Shown here in pieces: positions 13,435-26,346 of a DNA stretch of 64,000 bases. The DNA lies in the NCBI GenBank assembly GCA_036345935.2, contig JADWOT020000001.1, forward strand, positions 21,943,187 through 22,007,186, written 5' to 3'. The notes beneath the pieces were generated by a model, which saw only the letters and a list, made by a program, of their open reading frames with translations, did no database searches and was not told the origin of the DNA. How positions within the stretch are numbered: the first letter of the stretch is position 1; every line of letters starts with the position of its first letter. The position numbers and the translations under genes are program-made. The DNA comes from Taenia hydatigena (taxonomy: Eukaryota > Platyhelminthes > Cestoda > Cyclophyllidea > Taeniidae).

Positions 13435-14969
13435 TCTGTTTCACCTTCTTTTCATCGCTTCTTATTGTATTACTTGTTGACACCAATGACTACATTGATT
13501 GTGACTATTGTTTTGTAACTTGATTTGACTAGATTTTGCCTTTCATGCACTTGGATGTAAGCTTCGAGTAGAAGAAAAGAGCGTGGATATGGGATTGCAT
13601 GAACTCCCTATTGCCTGATGGATTTGATGATCGTACTCCTCCACAATGAAATACTCATAAAGCAGGAAGATCCTAGCAGCCAAGTGCATGCCAGACATGC
13701 CATGAATCTGACCTGATTCAATCATCTCATCCGCCGGTCCACCACGCATTCGCTTGTGTTTTCTGGAACTAGTTTAGAAGATCTGTGTCTGTCCCAACAG
13801 CCACTTTGCCCCCGAATAGGCATCCATTGACTGATCATCGAATCGCACAAACGTTCTGCCACTTGCAGGTTTTGCATCTCCTCCTTTGACTGAACAGCCA
13901 CTGAGACTGCATTCCTGGGCGGCAATTTAACCGTGGTAGGGTGGCAGACATTGCCTTTTCAATCCTTATTAAACTAAAGCGCATTTCATAGTAGTCCATT
14001 CTACCTATTTCGATGAAATTCTCCCTCACATTTAGTTCACAAAGTCCGATAAACGAGAGTTTCATCAGGGTCGAAAGCAATGCAACAAACGTTTCCACAT
14101 TGTACACATGATTAGCAGTACCCAGACTGGATTGCTTTGTCTCGAAGACTGTAACTTGAAAGCCGGTTCTTTCAGTGACGGCGGATTGGAAGCAAAAAGA
14201 AACTGAAAGAAAGGCTCCTGTCGAAATTCAGCCTACAAATCCATTTAAGTGGTCTGGTTTGTGACTTTAGGCACACAAAGAAGTTCTGCCATTTACACCC
14301 TGTTGTAAAGGCGCCTTTTTTCTCCACACGTGTCTATCGTGATGCATTAGCGCTACTTCATTGTGACATTTTAATGTTGATTTGATCCCCTTACAACACT
14401 GACTTTTCTGACCTGCCTATCATCAGTGTGCTAACGCAGCGTCTTCATCATCACCAATCGCATCATCAAAGGTGCTGATGGATGCCTCTTGCATCTATGT
14501 TGGATCGACCCTTAAAATGCACTTTGCGCCGACCGTCAGGGCTCCACTTATGGCGACTGTCGCCAATTTAACTAATCTCAGACCAGATCTTACTCGTCTT
14601 TATCTGTGCTTAGAGGAGCACTTTATACCAACACTACAACTAGCCTCTAATTTGAGATCCTTTCCCAACGAGACCAAAAGCGGCTTGGTGGACAACTGCT
14701 TCGCCACTGCAGGAGGCTCCGATGCCGATTAATGCCACAACGTTAAAGAATAGCGTTTGTTTAATAGAATGTCGAAGTACTTACTGGAATACACCAACAC
14801 CACCACTGACGAAGGACTGCACCATAGCCACCTTTTGCATCATCACTTAACGTCTACGCATCAGTTGCTTGTGATTCTGCTGTTAAGTATGTAGGAGGAT
14901 CACGAGTACGCAAAGGCATCCTTTAGCCGTCCACCGAATAGCTTACCCCTGAAAATGGAATAAGTGGAT
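13435..14969. other. 3' flank of ENTPD copy 1
   Basis: No gene recognised. The 86-codon frame at 14472-14732 is kept in unit 2 with three amino-acid changes but has no recognisable family. The unit-2 equivalent is 24812-26346. Confidence 0.4.
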
Positions 14970-16460
14970 GGCAATTGATCACAGCTGCGATCCTCACAGG
15001 AGAAGTCACGTTGCGTGCTTGCCTATTTGAAGGGTCTGATGAACGACGTCCTACTGAGTGAATGTCAGTCAAGGTGTTGACAGGGTCACTGTAGGGATAC
15101 GGAAAGGGCCCAGGCAAAATAAAGGCAAATTCGCCAAAGTGGGACTCCCAATGTCCAGGATTGGACTATCGTAGGACCTTTGGGCTCATCATTTTTCTGC
15201 CTCTGACTATTTTGTGTTACATCTAAAGGAGTGACTCTGCTGGATAATTCTCTTTTGTCCACAAGTAAAATTGGTGCATTTGGCGAGCTTTTCTGTCCGT
15301 AATGGCAATGACGTGTTGCAAGTGTGGTCGTCCAACAGACTCGCCATTGTCAGAAATGCTGGTGTGTAAGCAGGCACCATCCGGGCTAGTGATTGGGAGG
15401 AACTTGTGAGAAGGGTAAACACACACTCCTCTGCATCACTAAGCGCGTCTACATTGGACTACGAGTGGATTAAGTGAGTTAAACAGGAACCACGACAAGA
15501 CTTCCATCCATCTAACAGAGGAGCTCGAACATAAAACGATTGTCGGAAATCCAGGTAAACTTGAAGACAGCAGACAAGGCGATTTATGTGTAGGCTTTGT
15601 TGAATTACATTTAGACTTTAGAAATCTGCTGGTAGGATGAGGTGTCTTATTAACAAGCAAAATTGCCTATGTTTTATCCACGCGAAAAGATGCTTTGCTG
15701 ACATCTTGGCCTGGCGTAGTCGAAATTATTCAAGGCACCAGGTAAGATTCTAAGGCAAAAACATGAAAAGCCTTTAACTCTCAGGCGTTCTCGGTGCTAT
15801 CTGATACCTCGAACACAAAGTAGCTAAGAATACTGAGAATAAACCAAGGGTCTGACACAGAGAGAAAGAAAATATTTAGGCATGATACAATATCCTCCCA
15901 CCCGTCCACTCCATCGTCTCGAAGTTGCCAATCTCAGTGGCGAATCGCGTGTAAGTCAACTTGACTGGTATCCTCAAACAAAGTGACAACATCCCCTAGC
16001 TTGTGTGCCGCCTACAAAGGAGGCGCATAAAACACCAACTTTTAAGCATTAATCCAACTGAATTATACCCTAAGGCAAGAACAGGACGCCTTCGGTGAAT
16101 CGAGTCGACGCATAAACTTAAGTGAATCAGAAATGCTTGCGACTGGGAGGAGTTGATGCTGCCCCAATCGGCCACCGCGGTCGTTTCTCTCGTACTGCCA
16201 AACAACCCAGTCCTGCGGCTTGCATTTGTCCACATTCAGTATGAGGCGGCCCAATTTCATTGCATTGTAGTCAGAGGTGCCTTCTCTTTCAACTCTTTGC
16301 TTCTCGCACAGGCGTTGCACACATTTTCACCCACAACTCGAGGGGACATTGTGCCGCATGGGGCATCGAGCTGCCTTTTCTGCAATCACTTGGGATGTTT
16401 AGGGTACAATAGCAGACCAGACATTAAAAGATGCAGCGTGGATTGCTTGGATTCAAAATT
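14970..16460 (+). repeat. Dispersed repeat copy in unit 1 (family of 0.46-1.58 kb)
   Basis: It matches the 0.46-1.58 kb copy in block order. The conserved end block reads CGCATGGGGCATCGAGCTGC then CTTTTCTGCAATCACTTGGG and AGACATTAAAAGATGCA. No transposase or reverse transcriptase motif is visible. The 114-codon open frame at 16153-16497 is a by-product of the repeat. The copy was carried into unit 2 by the tandem duplication. Confidence 0.7.
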
Positions 16461-17424
16461 GGCTCTTCTGTATTCCAATGAAGTTCTTTCTTACTGATTG
16501 GCTCAAACGCCTCAAGCATCAAAGTCTTATAACCAGCCGACTGATGGGTGGAGTCAAGCTGCCGATGACAACGAGGCCAGCAATGTGTAAACAGTAGCAC
16601 TACACAGTGTTCGAACTACCGCACAGCCTTAAAAGTCACCCGATAGACAAGGTGATAGGAAACCACCTCTCTAAACAAACTCAGCCGTCGTGATAGTGAA
16701 AAATACCCTCAAACTCGCTGTTGAGGGAAGCGATTTTCTATTTCTCTACACCGGCAGTACGACATTCAATTTCTATCACCAAGAGGAAAATAACACTGAT
16801 TAGAACACCAGTTCAGCTTTACTTGTGGACTTCTCCTAGCGTAGCATTTAAGAGGAAAGTGACCAGCACCTTTGGTGGCTAGATGTAAACCAGTGAGTGA
16901 TAGAGCATCGCGACAACTTTCGTTGAGCCATAGATGCAAAGAAGACATTTTATGGTCGTCTATCTTTGCCAGCTGGGATGCATGCAATGGCAGTAGGAAT
17001 AGTTTGTCGCTCCAAATTCGGTGACAATCAGGACTAAACATCGGTCACGTAGTCCATTTCAACGGAAGAGACCAGGAGGAAGGCGGAGGAAAAAAAGGAA
17101 AGCAATTCAAAATACTCTTAAAAATTTCTTTTAGAAGGAGGCAGACTTAATCAGCAAATTCAAATTTGCCACCACACACTGATGACATTCATGCGTCACA
17201 TATACGTGACAGGAGAGCAAGAATGGCAAGGGCATCGCAAATCCCTCAAAAAGAGTTTGAACCAAAACCTACCTTTTTTGACATTGAAGTATAATCAGGA
17301 TTTTAGGAAAGCAACATCTTTTTTTAAATAAAACACTCATTTCCGATTCCATTCAGTGGCACGCAGAAGAGCTGATTGGTTGATGCAAGGTAGACTGCAA
17401 TGAATCTCTAAACACCCGGTCTAC

Positions 17425-17770
17425 TATGGAGTCATGAACATCCCATGAGGCACAGTGTTCCATTCAGTTGTTAAAAAAACTGCGCTTAGCATCTGTACTA
17501 GAAACAGAGGTTTTAAAGACCATCTTATTGCGTTGTCACTGCTGCGGTGCTGAAGGCACCTCTGAATGAGCTGGTTAGCATGGCGTTTTGGAAGTGACGT
17601 AGTTGCTATCACGTCATAAACGAGCTTGACTAAAATGCAGTAAAGTAAGGACATTCCACGTTGAATGTAGACAAGCGCATTCCGCAGGGCTGGATTGCTT
17701 GCTAAGGGGCTTTGCGGTATGAAGGAAACGATTACGGTGGCCAGACAAAAAGCATCAACTCCTTCCAATC
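17425..17770 (-). repeat. Inverted partial copy of the same dispersed repeat (unit 1)
   Basis: Read on the minus strand, this stretch resembles 16153-16400 on the plus strand. The two conceptual translations share ATxxVS, NPxLR, A-VxIQ and CIxV in order, and both contain the phrase for VPHG. Two copies therefore face each other about 1 kb apart. The unit-2 counterpart is at 28802-29147. Confidence 0.6.
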
Positions 17771-19139
17771 ACGACTCAAGTACAGATCTTGTAACTATAG
17801 GAGCAGAAATGCTTTATAAAAGCAGTCAGAGTTTATATCGCTATTGCTTACTCGTCTCTTTACTCACAATAATTTACTTTAACTTCGACTCACTCAACCC
17901 CTCCGTGCCTTAAAACTGTCCGTGTAGATGAGCCAGCTTAACTCTGCGTCTTAGCTCAGAATTTAACTTTTTCCTTCGTCTTCTATTCAGGTAGCCTCCT
18001 GGACCAACTTCTTCTGAGCATTGAGGACCAATCATCAGTCGAGATTTGCATTTGAGGCGTCAACTGATTCAGTGGGTCTAGGCATGGTCTGAATGAGTAG
18101 CCACGAATATGCAATCGTTTTTCCTTCGACACTTTCCGTTCTATAAAGGAAACATGCATCAACTTTGGTCAGTAAAGACCCCTTCACTCCAATTTTAGTG
18201 CATATTTCAGTTGGATTTATGTCGAAATGTTGATGATTTCTTTGTTTCCCTTGTAGACGTGGCAGTATACTTGAAGCATGAAGCCAACCCTGACCATTGG
18301 AAGAGCAGAGATGGTAGATAAATCTCACCTTTAAGGTGTAGAATAACCGCAATTTTCGGAGTCAGCGACATAACCACCTTCACATTGCATCAAGCCTGTC
18401 GTCCACCTAGCACCGCTGATGAGTCGCCAGGCAACCGTAATCTCCATTTTCACATTTTGGGTCCATTCCTCCTACAACATGGCTTCAAGCAGACGTAAGG
18501 ACTACAAATCGCTCAGTGGGCCTCACGCAAATTTTACCCAAAAAGACATCTGCAGTTGTTTGCTTCGTCAAATCACTGCTCCCCTACTTCATGCAAATGA
18601 TTATGACTGCTCTGCGTTCACTTCGAATGCGAGGTCGTGAATGGATCCAGTTGATGTCTCCACTTTCGCATTGTATACACTGCAAGCACTGTCACAGGAT
18701 TTTGCACATCTCACCTTCCTTTTCATCAAAATGGATGCAGTTCACAACTAACACATCATACCATACACATTTGTTTCGTGAGTGGCAAAGCACGAGGCTT
18801 GCAATTTTGAGACGCACTTCCATAAGCACACACATATCCGTGTCTCTGTTAGTGGACATGTCATGTATGTTTGTTCGTTGCAGTTTTACCTTCGGTTGGC
18901 AATGGATGAAGCTAACAAGTAGACCAACTCTTGCTTTGATTGGATTGACAATGGCTTTTGCAACAATCGGTCGACTTTGGTGAATCTCTGCTGTGCCAGT
19001 CACTGCGTCGCATTGCTGTTGTTTGACGTGTTTTGGCAAGCTCAAGTGTTAATTGCCTGCCTCGTCCAACGTTCTGTAGAACCATTGGATGGCTCTTATT
19101 GTGTCAGGTAGGTGAGGAAGATCGCGAAATCTGGCCAAC

Positions 19140-22100
19140 TTGTACAGGAGGCTGACGCAGTAATCACCAGAGGAGTCCCAACAGACCGCCGGAAGGACAC
19201 TCGCATCTTCCTTGGAGCTGTGGAAGGTGTTCGAATGCTGGAGTAAGCAATCTTGATACCCTTATCTATTCCATGCAACCTGAGTACAAAGATTTGTAAG
19301 AAGGAATCCGTGAATCATAGTCGATCCCTCAAAAGCAGTCATGGAAAAACTGCAAAGTCTATGAGGAGCTGCAGAATATCGTGTGTACACTGAAGCACCT
19401 CAAAAACCTTGTTAGCTGCATTCCCAAAATCTTTGCTACTGATAACTATGGATGACACACTTGTAGAAAGACGAGTCCGGAAAAGGTGCAGGCGTTACTG
19501 GAGGCGTTGAGGAATGCACTGGCAGGCTCGGCGTCGGAAGGAGTGGTGGTGAGCAAGATGGAGGATGTAAGGGGGGTGAGTGGTCCAGACGAGGGTATCT
19601 ACGCCTGGTTGGCGGCCAATTACCTCATGGGGAACTTTATAATGGTGGGTAAAACATTCTATTTGTATCCATGCAGTCCACTCTCATGCACCCACACTTC
19701 TGTCCATCCATCTGTCCATACCTTCACGGGCGCCACCTAGTGGCCAATAATAACGAAGCACATGAGATGGTAACAGTCAAAGCCGGTAGCCTAAGAGACA
19801 GACGCAAGCGCCTTTTGAGGCGTCCACATCATTTATGAGTACAACAATATTATGGCTGAGGCTTTGGTCATAGAAGTTTTTAGAATCGACAGTTAGCAGG
19901 CATAGGCATTCTTGTTTTAGACTTCTGCATTCAAATGGAGAAGTATATGTCAATAAAATCACCCTGGTGCGTGTGACTTGGCACCTCTTTTGCACAGAGC
20001 AACAATGATTAGCGTGCGCTGTTTACAGCAGCATTTTGCCTTCCACAAACCAGTTCTTTTGCTTTCTTAATCATGTGCCCTGAAACGCCCTTATTCCAGC
20101 CTTTTAGTTTGCCTCCGCCTAGCAACCCATCATTCATGTGATTAAATGTGCTTTGAAGGAAAAAACGTTTATTATTAACAACTGCTTTTCGAAACCATGG
20201 TTATTAGTGTCTCATCAAGCTGGTCAAATGCTAAACGAGACATTAATGTCAATAGCAAGCACCTCTGATAGCTGACTTAAGCCATTACAAGATTCACCAG
20301 CATTAGTAGGAACAAAGCATCCTGTTTACCTAAATTTTGCTACTGAATAGACTGCTATCCATCCATCTACCAATCATTCGTTCAGTGTTAAATCTCTGCA
20401 TATTTGTCCCATCCATTCATAAATTCATCCATTTCTCTTTTGTTCATTTTGGTAACTATTGCACTTTCCTCTTTTGCTTGCATTTCCCTTCGATCAGGAT
20501 GCATCAATTCTTGAATTCCATGCGTTGGAAAATCAGCACCATGTCTGAGGGGATTGAAAGTCATCAAAGCTATTATAGCCATTGACAGATGTGAGACTGT
20601 TCCACATTACTTACAAGAGGAATAAGTTGCCTGTGGTTCGACATCGCCTTTGTAGGAGAATTCGGAGTCCCGATTCCATCCCTTGCCAATGCTCGGTGCG
20701 CTGAATTTGGGTGAGGCGAGCACCCAGATGACTTTAATGCTGTCCACTGAAGAGGCTGTTCACGAGAGTGAAATGAATGTAATGGCGTTTTGGCAGAGCT
20801 ACAACCTCTCCAGTCACAGCCACCTTTGCTATGGGGTTGCTACAATACAGGCGCGCTATCTGGCCTTCCTGACTCAGGGCGCTGATCTGCAGGTCAGTGT
20901 TGATGGTGATGATAGCGAATGACAGCCTACTGATGAAATATCAGTAAAGGGTTTAACAATGTCAGGGTAGGATGGAGAAAATTAAGGGTAAGCCTGCTTT
21001 TAGAATGTGAAATGGGACACAGGACATCTCTAGGGAATTAGCCGGGCAGGTATACACGTCCAGGGATTGCTTTACTGTTGCAAAAATGGGCAGATCTTGA
21101 TGCTGCGGTCAAGGAGCTCTACGAGAAACGCGGAATGGGTCCAGTTAATAAGAACGTTATTCTGTTCCTGCTGAATTATCAATGCCTACCGTTGTAATCT
21201 CATATAAGTTATCGACTAACTTAGGAACATTTTGTGGATGTTGTAGCATCCAGTGGCGAGTCCGTGTCATCAGAGTGGATTGAGCATGGAGGTGGCCTCT
21301 GACGATATCTTCCAGGCTCCCTGCATTATATCAACTGGAGAGGATATAATGGGACCCTCCATTCTTAGACCATCGGTGAGAATGCTTTCGAATCTGTCTT
21401 TTAAAAGGACAAAATAATGTTAGGTGTTTGAGTCTCAGTTTGCAATACTTCGGTGTAATTTTGCACTCATTTCCACCACGCTATCAGAGATGCCGAGGTT
21501 TATTCAAGACTATTTAGAATAGGCAACTAAGAAGTACTTAAGAGCAGGGGCATGTACACTTCCCTGTTTCACCCTGTTACGTCTCATTTAAAGGTTACGT
21601 CTCCATTTAAATAATACACTATAATGGGCTTTGATTTCATGCGTCGTTTCTCTTGAGTGTGAACGCAGAAGGGATCTGCACCTGAATGGTGCAAATGGTG
21701 CGAGGAGTGTGCTGCGGTAAACACTTAGTTGAAGGTTTTACATACTTTTTTAAAAGTGAAATTTACTTTAATTCTTAAGACTTTCTTAAAAATAGGCTGA
21801 TTACTTTAATGCGTGAATGTGATAACACATGCCAACTCATTCTATGATTGGTCCCGCAACCATCCATTCATCAAGCCAATCCCACATCCATCCCTCTCTG
21901 TGCAGGACCTACTAGGATCAATGCGACGGCTGTTTGAGCAAAGTTGAGTTAGACATTTTGACCTTCACAACAATGCCAAATACAATCCTTCCTGATTATT
22001 TTCTATACAGCTGTGAATGCATTTGCTCCCCTCTAACATCCATTTTATCGTAAGGGAGCGCCGACGAAGATTGCGTTCAGAGGGGACTACGACGCCACCA

Positions 22101-24811
22101 CTTGTGGCCAGACTATTGAAGCAATATTCGCAAATGGCTCCTTCGCTGACTTCTATCTTCCACGCCTCCGTGGCAGCTTTGTGGTAAGTCTTTTGACTAT
22201 CCAAGCATTAGTGTTAAGTCAATCCGGAAAAATCTTCATAGCTTCGTGTTGTTTGACGCAATGAGTCGGACGCATGAGTCAAAAGGACTGGATGTCTCAA
22301 ATCCCACGGACCACGCTTTCGGTTCATTCAACCTTTTAGTGCTTAGGAGTGAATGAGTCGAATAGACAAGGAGTATTCAACACATCAATCTGCTCATCAT
22401 CGTCATCATCGTTAGTCGCATCCATGCCTTAAGTGAAGGTGAGGCGCTCCAAGTAGATGACCTAGACTACGCAATCACTTTAAACACCCATTCTTTCAAT
22501 GCAACAGGCAGACAGAGCCGATAACTTAAAAAAAGGTTTTCGTGGCCTTATAGTTGATTTGTTGCCTTTTCAGGGAATCCACAAGCTGTGGGAGATTGTC
22601 ACCTCCTTCAAGAGAGCCAATCAATCGGTCAAAGTGACTCTAACCGAATTCGCCACTGCAATTGAAAGGTTCTGCACAAGCAGCTGGACAACTGTGAGTC
22701 TACTACATCACCGTAAACCTTTTTTAACTCGGCTTTGGATCGTTAGATTTAATGTCGAATTTTTTAGTTCCTTTATGCTTGGTGTGTCAAATAGCAGTGA
22801 CAAAGCATTCTACTAGCACTAGTGCGTCCTACTGCTCTAAACTGGTGATGCTTTGACAACAATGCTATGCGCCTTTCCTGCTCCCTAGACACTTTCTTAG
22901 AATGTCGAGGAGTCCTTGTTTGCTCACGCATCCAAATGCACTTTCATTTGGCACGAAATTTAAATTAAACTAGTCTTAAGTTTCCATAGTGCCAACCGAA
23001 ATCTACCTCGCCTCACTGGCAATATTATGGCAAAGAATTTGCTTGATACCAACTGGTTCAGAGGAGGTCGAATGCTCCCTTTTCACCCCTTCTCTTCTAA
23101 TGACAATCTGTTCTAGCTTTCTCCATGGGAGCAAGTGACGTCAAGAGATAAGTGCCTGCAGGGTTGGATAGTGAGAAGACTACTGGAGGCTTACGGATTC
23201 AGGAGTGACAGTGATTGGAACACGATCATCTTCCTTGGTGGAGTGAGTTTGGACCTCCTCATTTCAAAATTGTGCATGAGAGAGAGGAATTGTCATCGCG
23301 CACGGCTCACTCATTGCTGTAGCTGCGGTGTCATTGCTTTGTTTTGCTCGAATTAGTAGCAGGCACATTGGAGGCACCGTCAAACTAATCGGTGAGAAAC
23401 CAACCCACTGATGGTGGTGGTGGACCCAATCCTTCACGGTTTGAGTGATTTTACTTGGGGAGCGCAGTCGGGCCACATGGTTCTTGCGTACATGTTTCAC
23501 CTTCAGTGAGTCCGCATTGGTATAGCAGCTTTTAGCGTCCAATTATGCTTGCTTTTGACAATGTTGAAGTGCTGAATGAGGAATGGGAAGCTGAGTAGAG
23601 GTTAAAGTAGTTTGTGGATGATAGGTATTGACAACTAACTCAAAATTGGTTTAGTCACGTCGTTCAATTGTCTTCAAGTGGTGGTAAAATGAGCAGACTT
23701 AGACCTGGACCATGGTGACGAGCTGAGCAATTAATCGGTGAAACCTCGGAGTAGACGTCTTCACCTCTCGATGGACGTGAATGCGCGAGAGAGTATGGGG
23801 TGCAGGTGGAGGATCGACAAAGCGCAGAGAAACTTTTTCGCACGCCTTCAAAACGTGATTGACGTTGGCCTTGGAGTGGTGAGAAGTAGGCTTCTACAAC
23901 ATCATGAAAGGTAGGTCTTGGTGGATTGCAGGCACCAGACCAGACATGCAATGCATCATGGAAATCATGGGACGGAATGCGTGCTGAGATGGCCAGTTGG
24001 CAATCTCCTGCGTTCTCCCTTTGATAACCGTCGATTACTTCCGCATCGTGCACCCCTCCATCCCGCGACCATCCACTTCCCATTCATTTATCCACCGACT
24101 CAACGAGGTACAACGTCTGTCCAAAGCCGATCGGCATCTAAATGATGTCAATTTAGCACAGGCTTGTCGGGATAAAAGACAACGAATCAGAGGGACAGCA
24201 TATCGTTGACATTTGGAGCGGTTGCGGTTGTGCAAGAGGACTAGACCTCCAACATTCATGCTACATGTATGATAATGGGGTAGAGTAAACATTACACACG
24301 GCGTCTCTTTAGTCTGTAGCGTCCTACTGTGGAGGCATGAGCTTAAGCCTAATGAGGTGGTGATAATGGTGGGTGGATTTTGTAAGAAACCTGTCTCCAA
24401 GCTCCTTTCCTTGCCGGTTTGTCCCCACAGCTGTGTTAATTTTCACTTCAATGACACATGACACATAACCATGTGTGTCCACAGCCTGGCATTTGAATAA
24501 ACAAATGAGAGTTGCTTTAAAATCACCCTATGTCCGCGTTGAGAATGGAGCTAGGTCTCCGGTTGAAGTCTCGCCAACACTGTTCCGTTTGTAACGTTGT
24601 CAATGCTCCTTTTCTGTGATCTCAGGCCGGCGGAACTGTGGCCAGCTGGTCCACCGGCTATGCGCTTGATGTTACCGGTCGCGTTCCCTACACAGCACCT
24701 GCTATCCGGATGAATTTATTGGATTTCATTGTCGGCATCGCCATCTTCCTAGACATCTTCGTAATGGGCCTCTTTCTTCTCATTGCAAGATGCTGCAAGA
24801 AGCAATTGTAG
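19140..24811 (+). pseudogene. ENTPD/apyrase copy 2, 5'-truncated tandem duplicate (ACR2 to C-terminus only)
   Basis: This is the second-unit counterpart of the ENTPD gene. The remainder of exon 3 runs from the duplication junction to 19242. Exons 4-10 follow at 19467-19644, 20656-20892, 21247-21375, 22055-22183, 22574-22693, 23117-23242 and 24626-24811. All splice sites, phases and the stop are retained and no frame is broken. The N-terminal membrane exon, the ACR1 exon and the first part of exon 3 are absent, and I found no substitute for them in 17-19.1 kb. Differences from copy 1 include ACR2 GAVEGVRML instead of GAVAGIRIL, and FWQSYN instead of FGQSYK after ACR4. Without ACR1 it cannot encode a complete ENTPD alone. 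It could be a decaying pseudogene or a downstream exon cassette spliced to exons 1-3 of copy 1, since exon 3 ends and exon 4 begins in compatible phase. Confidence 0.8.
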
Positions 24812-26346
24812 TCTGTTTCACCTTCTTTTCATCGCTTCTTATTGTATTACTTGTTGACACCAATGACTAACTGACTGTGACTATTGTTTTGTACCTTGAT
24901 TTGACTAGATTTTGCCTTTCATGCACTTGGATGTAAGCTTCGAGTAGAAGAAAAGAGCGTGGATATGGGATTGCATGAACTCCCTATTGCCTGATGGATT
25001 TGATGATCGTACTCCTCCACAATGAAATACTCATAAAGCAGGAAGATCCTAGCAGCCAAGTGCATGCCAGACATGCCATGATTCTGACCCGATTCAATCA
25101 TCTCATCCGCCGGTCCACCACGCATTCGCTTGTGTTTTCTGGAACTAGTTTAGAAGATCTGTGTCTGTCCCAACAGCCACTTTGCCCCCGAATAGGCATC
25201 CATTGACTGATCATCGAATCGCACAAACGTTCTGCCACTTGCAGGTTTTGCATCTCCTCCTTTGACTGAACAGCCACTGAGACTGCATTCCTGGGCGGCA
25301 ATTTAACCGTGGTAGGGTGGCAGACATTGCCTTTTCAATCCTTATTAAACTAAAGCGCATTTCATAGTAGTCCATTCTACCTATTTCGATGAAATTCTCC
25401 CTCACATTTAGTTCACAAAGTACGATAAACGAGAGTTTCATCAGGGTCGAAAGCAATGCAACAAACGTTTCCACATTGTACACATGATTAGCAGTACCCA
25501 GACTGGATTGCTTTGTCTCGAAGACTGTAACTTGAAAGCCGGTTCTTTCCGTGACGGCGGATTGGAAGCAAAAAGAAACTGAAAGAAAGGCTCCTGCCGA
25601 AAGTCAGTCTACAAATCCATTTAAGTGGTCTGGTTTGTGACTTTAGGCACACAATGAAGTTCTGCCATTTACACCCTGTTGTGAAGGCGCCTTTTTTCTC
25701 CACACGTGTCTATCGTGATGCATTAGCGCTACTTCATTGTGACATTTTAATGTTGAATTTGATCCCCTTACAACACTGACTTTTCTGACCTGCCTATCAT
25801 CAGTGTGCTAACTCAGCGTCTTCATCATCACCAATCGCATCATCAAAGGTGCTGATGGATGCCTCTTGCATCTATGTTGGATCGACCCTTAAAATGCACT
25901 TTGCGCCGACCGTCAGGGCTCCACTTATGGCGACTGTCGCCAATTTAACTAATCTCAGACCAGATCTTACTCGTCTTTATCTGTGCTTAGAGGGGCACTT
26001 TATACCAACACTACAACTAGCCTCTAATTTGAGATCCTTTGCCAACGAGACCAAAAGCGGCTTGGTGGACAACTGCTTCACCACTGCAGGAGGCTCCGAT
26101 GCCGATTAATGGCACAACGTTAAAGAATAGCGTTTGTTTAATAGAATGTCGAAGTACTTACTGGAATACACCAACACCACCACTGACGAAGGACTGCAAC
26201 ATAGCCACCTTTTGCCTCATCACTTAACGTCTACGCACCAGTTGCTTGTGATTCTGCTGTTAAGTATGTAGGAGGATCACGAGTACGCAAAGGCATCCTT
26301 TAGCCGTCCACCGAATAGCTTACCCCTGAAAATGGAATAAGTGGAT

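Larger units (their letters stand above)
7786..19138. repeat. Tandem segmental duplication, unit 1 (about 11.35 kb)
   Basis: The segment is followed directly by a near-identical copy in the same orientation. Matching landmarks lie 11,347-11,378 bases apart throughout. The left edge is in ENTPD exon 3, at TTGTACAGGAGG. The right edge is about 5.7 kb past the ENTPD stop, just after GAAATCTGGCCAAC. The offset changes at a few indels: about 19 bp extra in unit 2 near 20.39 kb, and about 30 bp present here near 18.45 kb but missing in unit 2. The unit holds most of ENTPD exon 3, exons 4-10 and downstream non-coding repeats. Confidence 0.95.

Noticed and set aside
18516..18983. 155-codon plus-strand frame, repeated at 29863-30330
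   Set aside because: The opposite strand is also open over most of it, no domain is visible, and conservation is fully explained by the tandem duplication.
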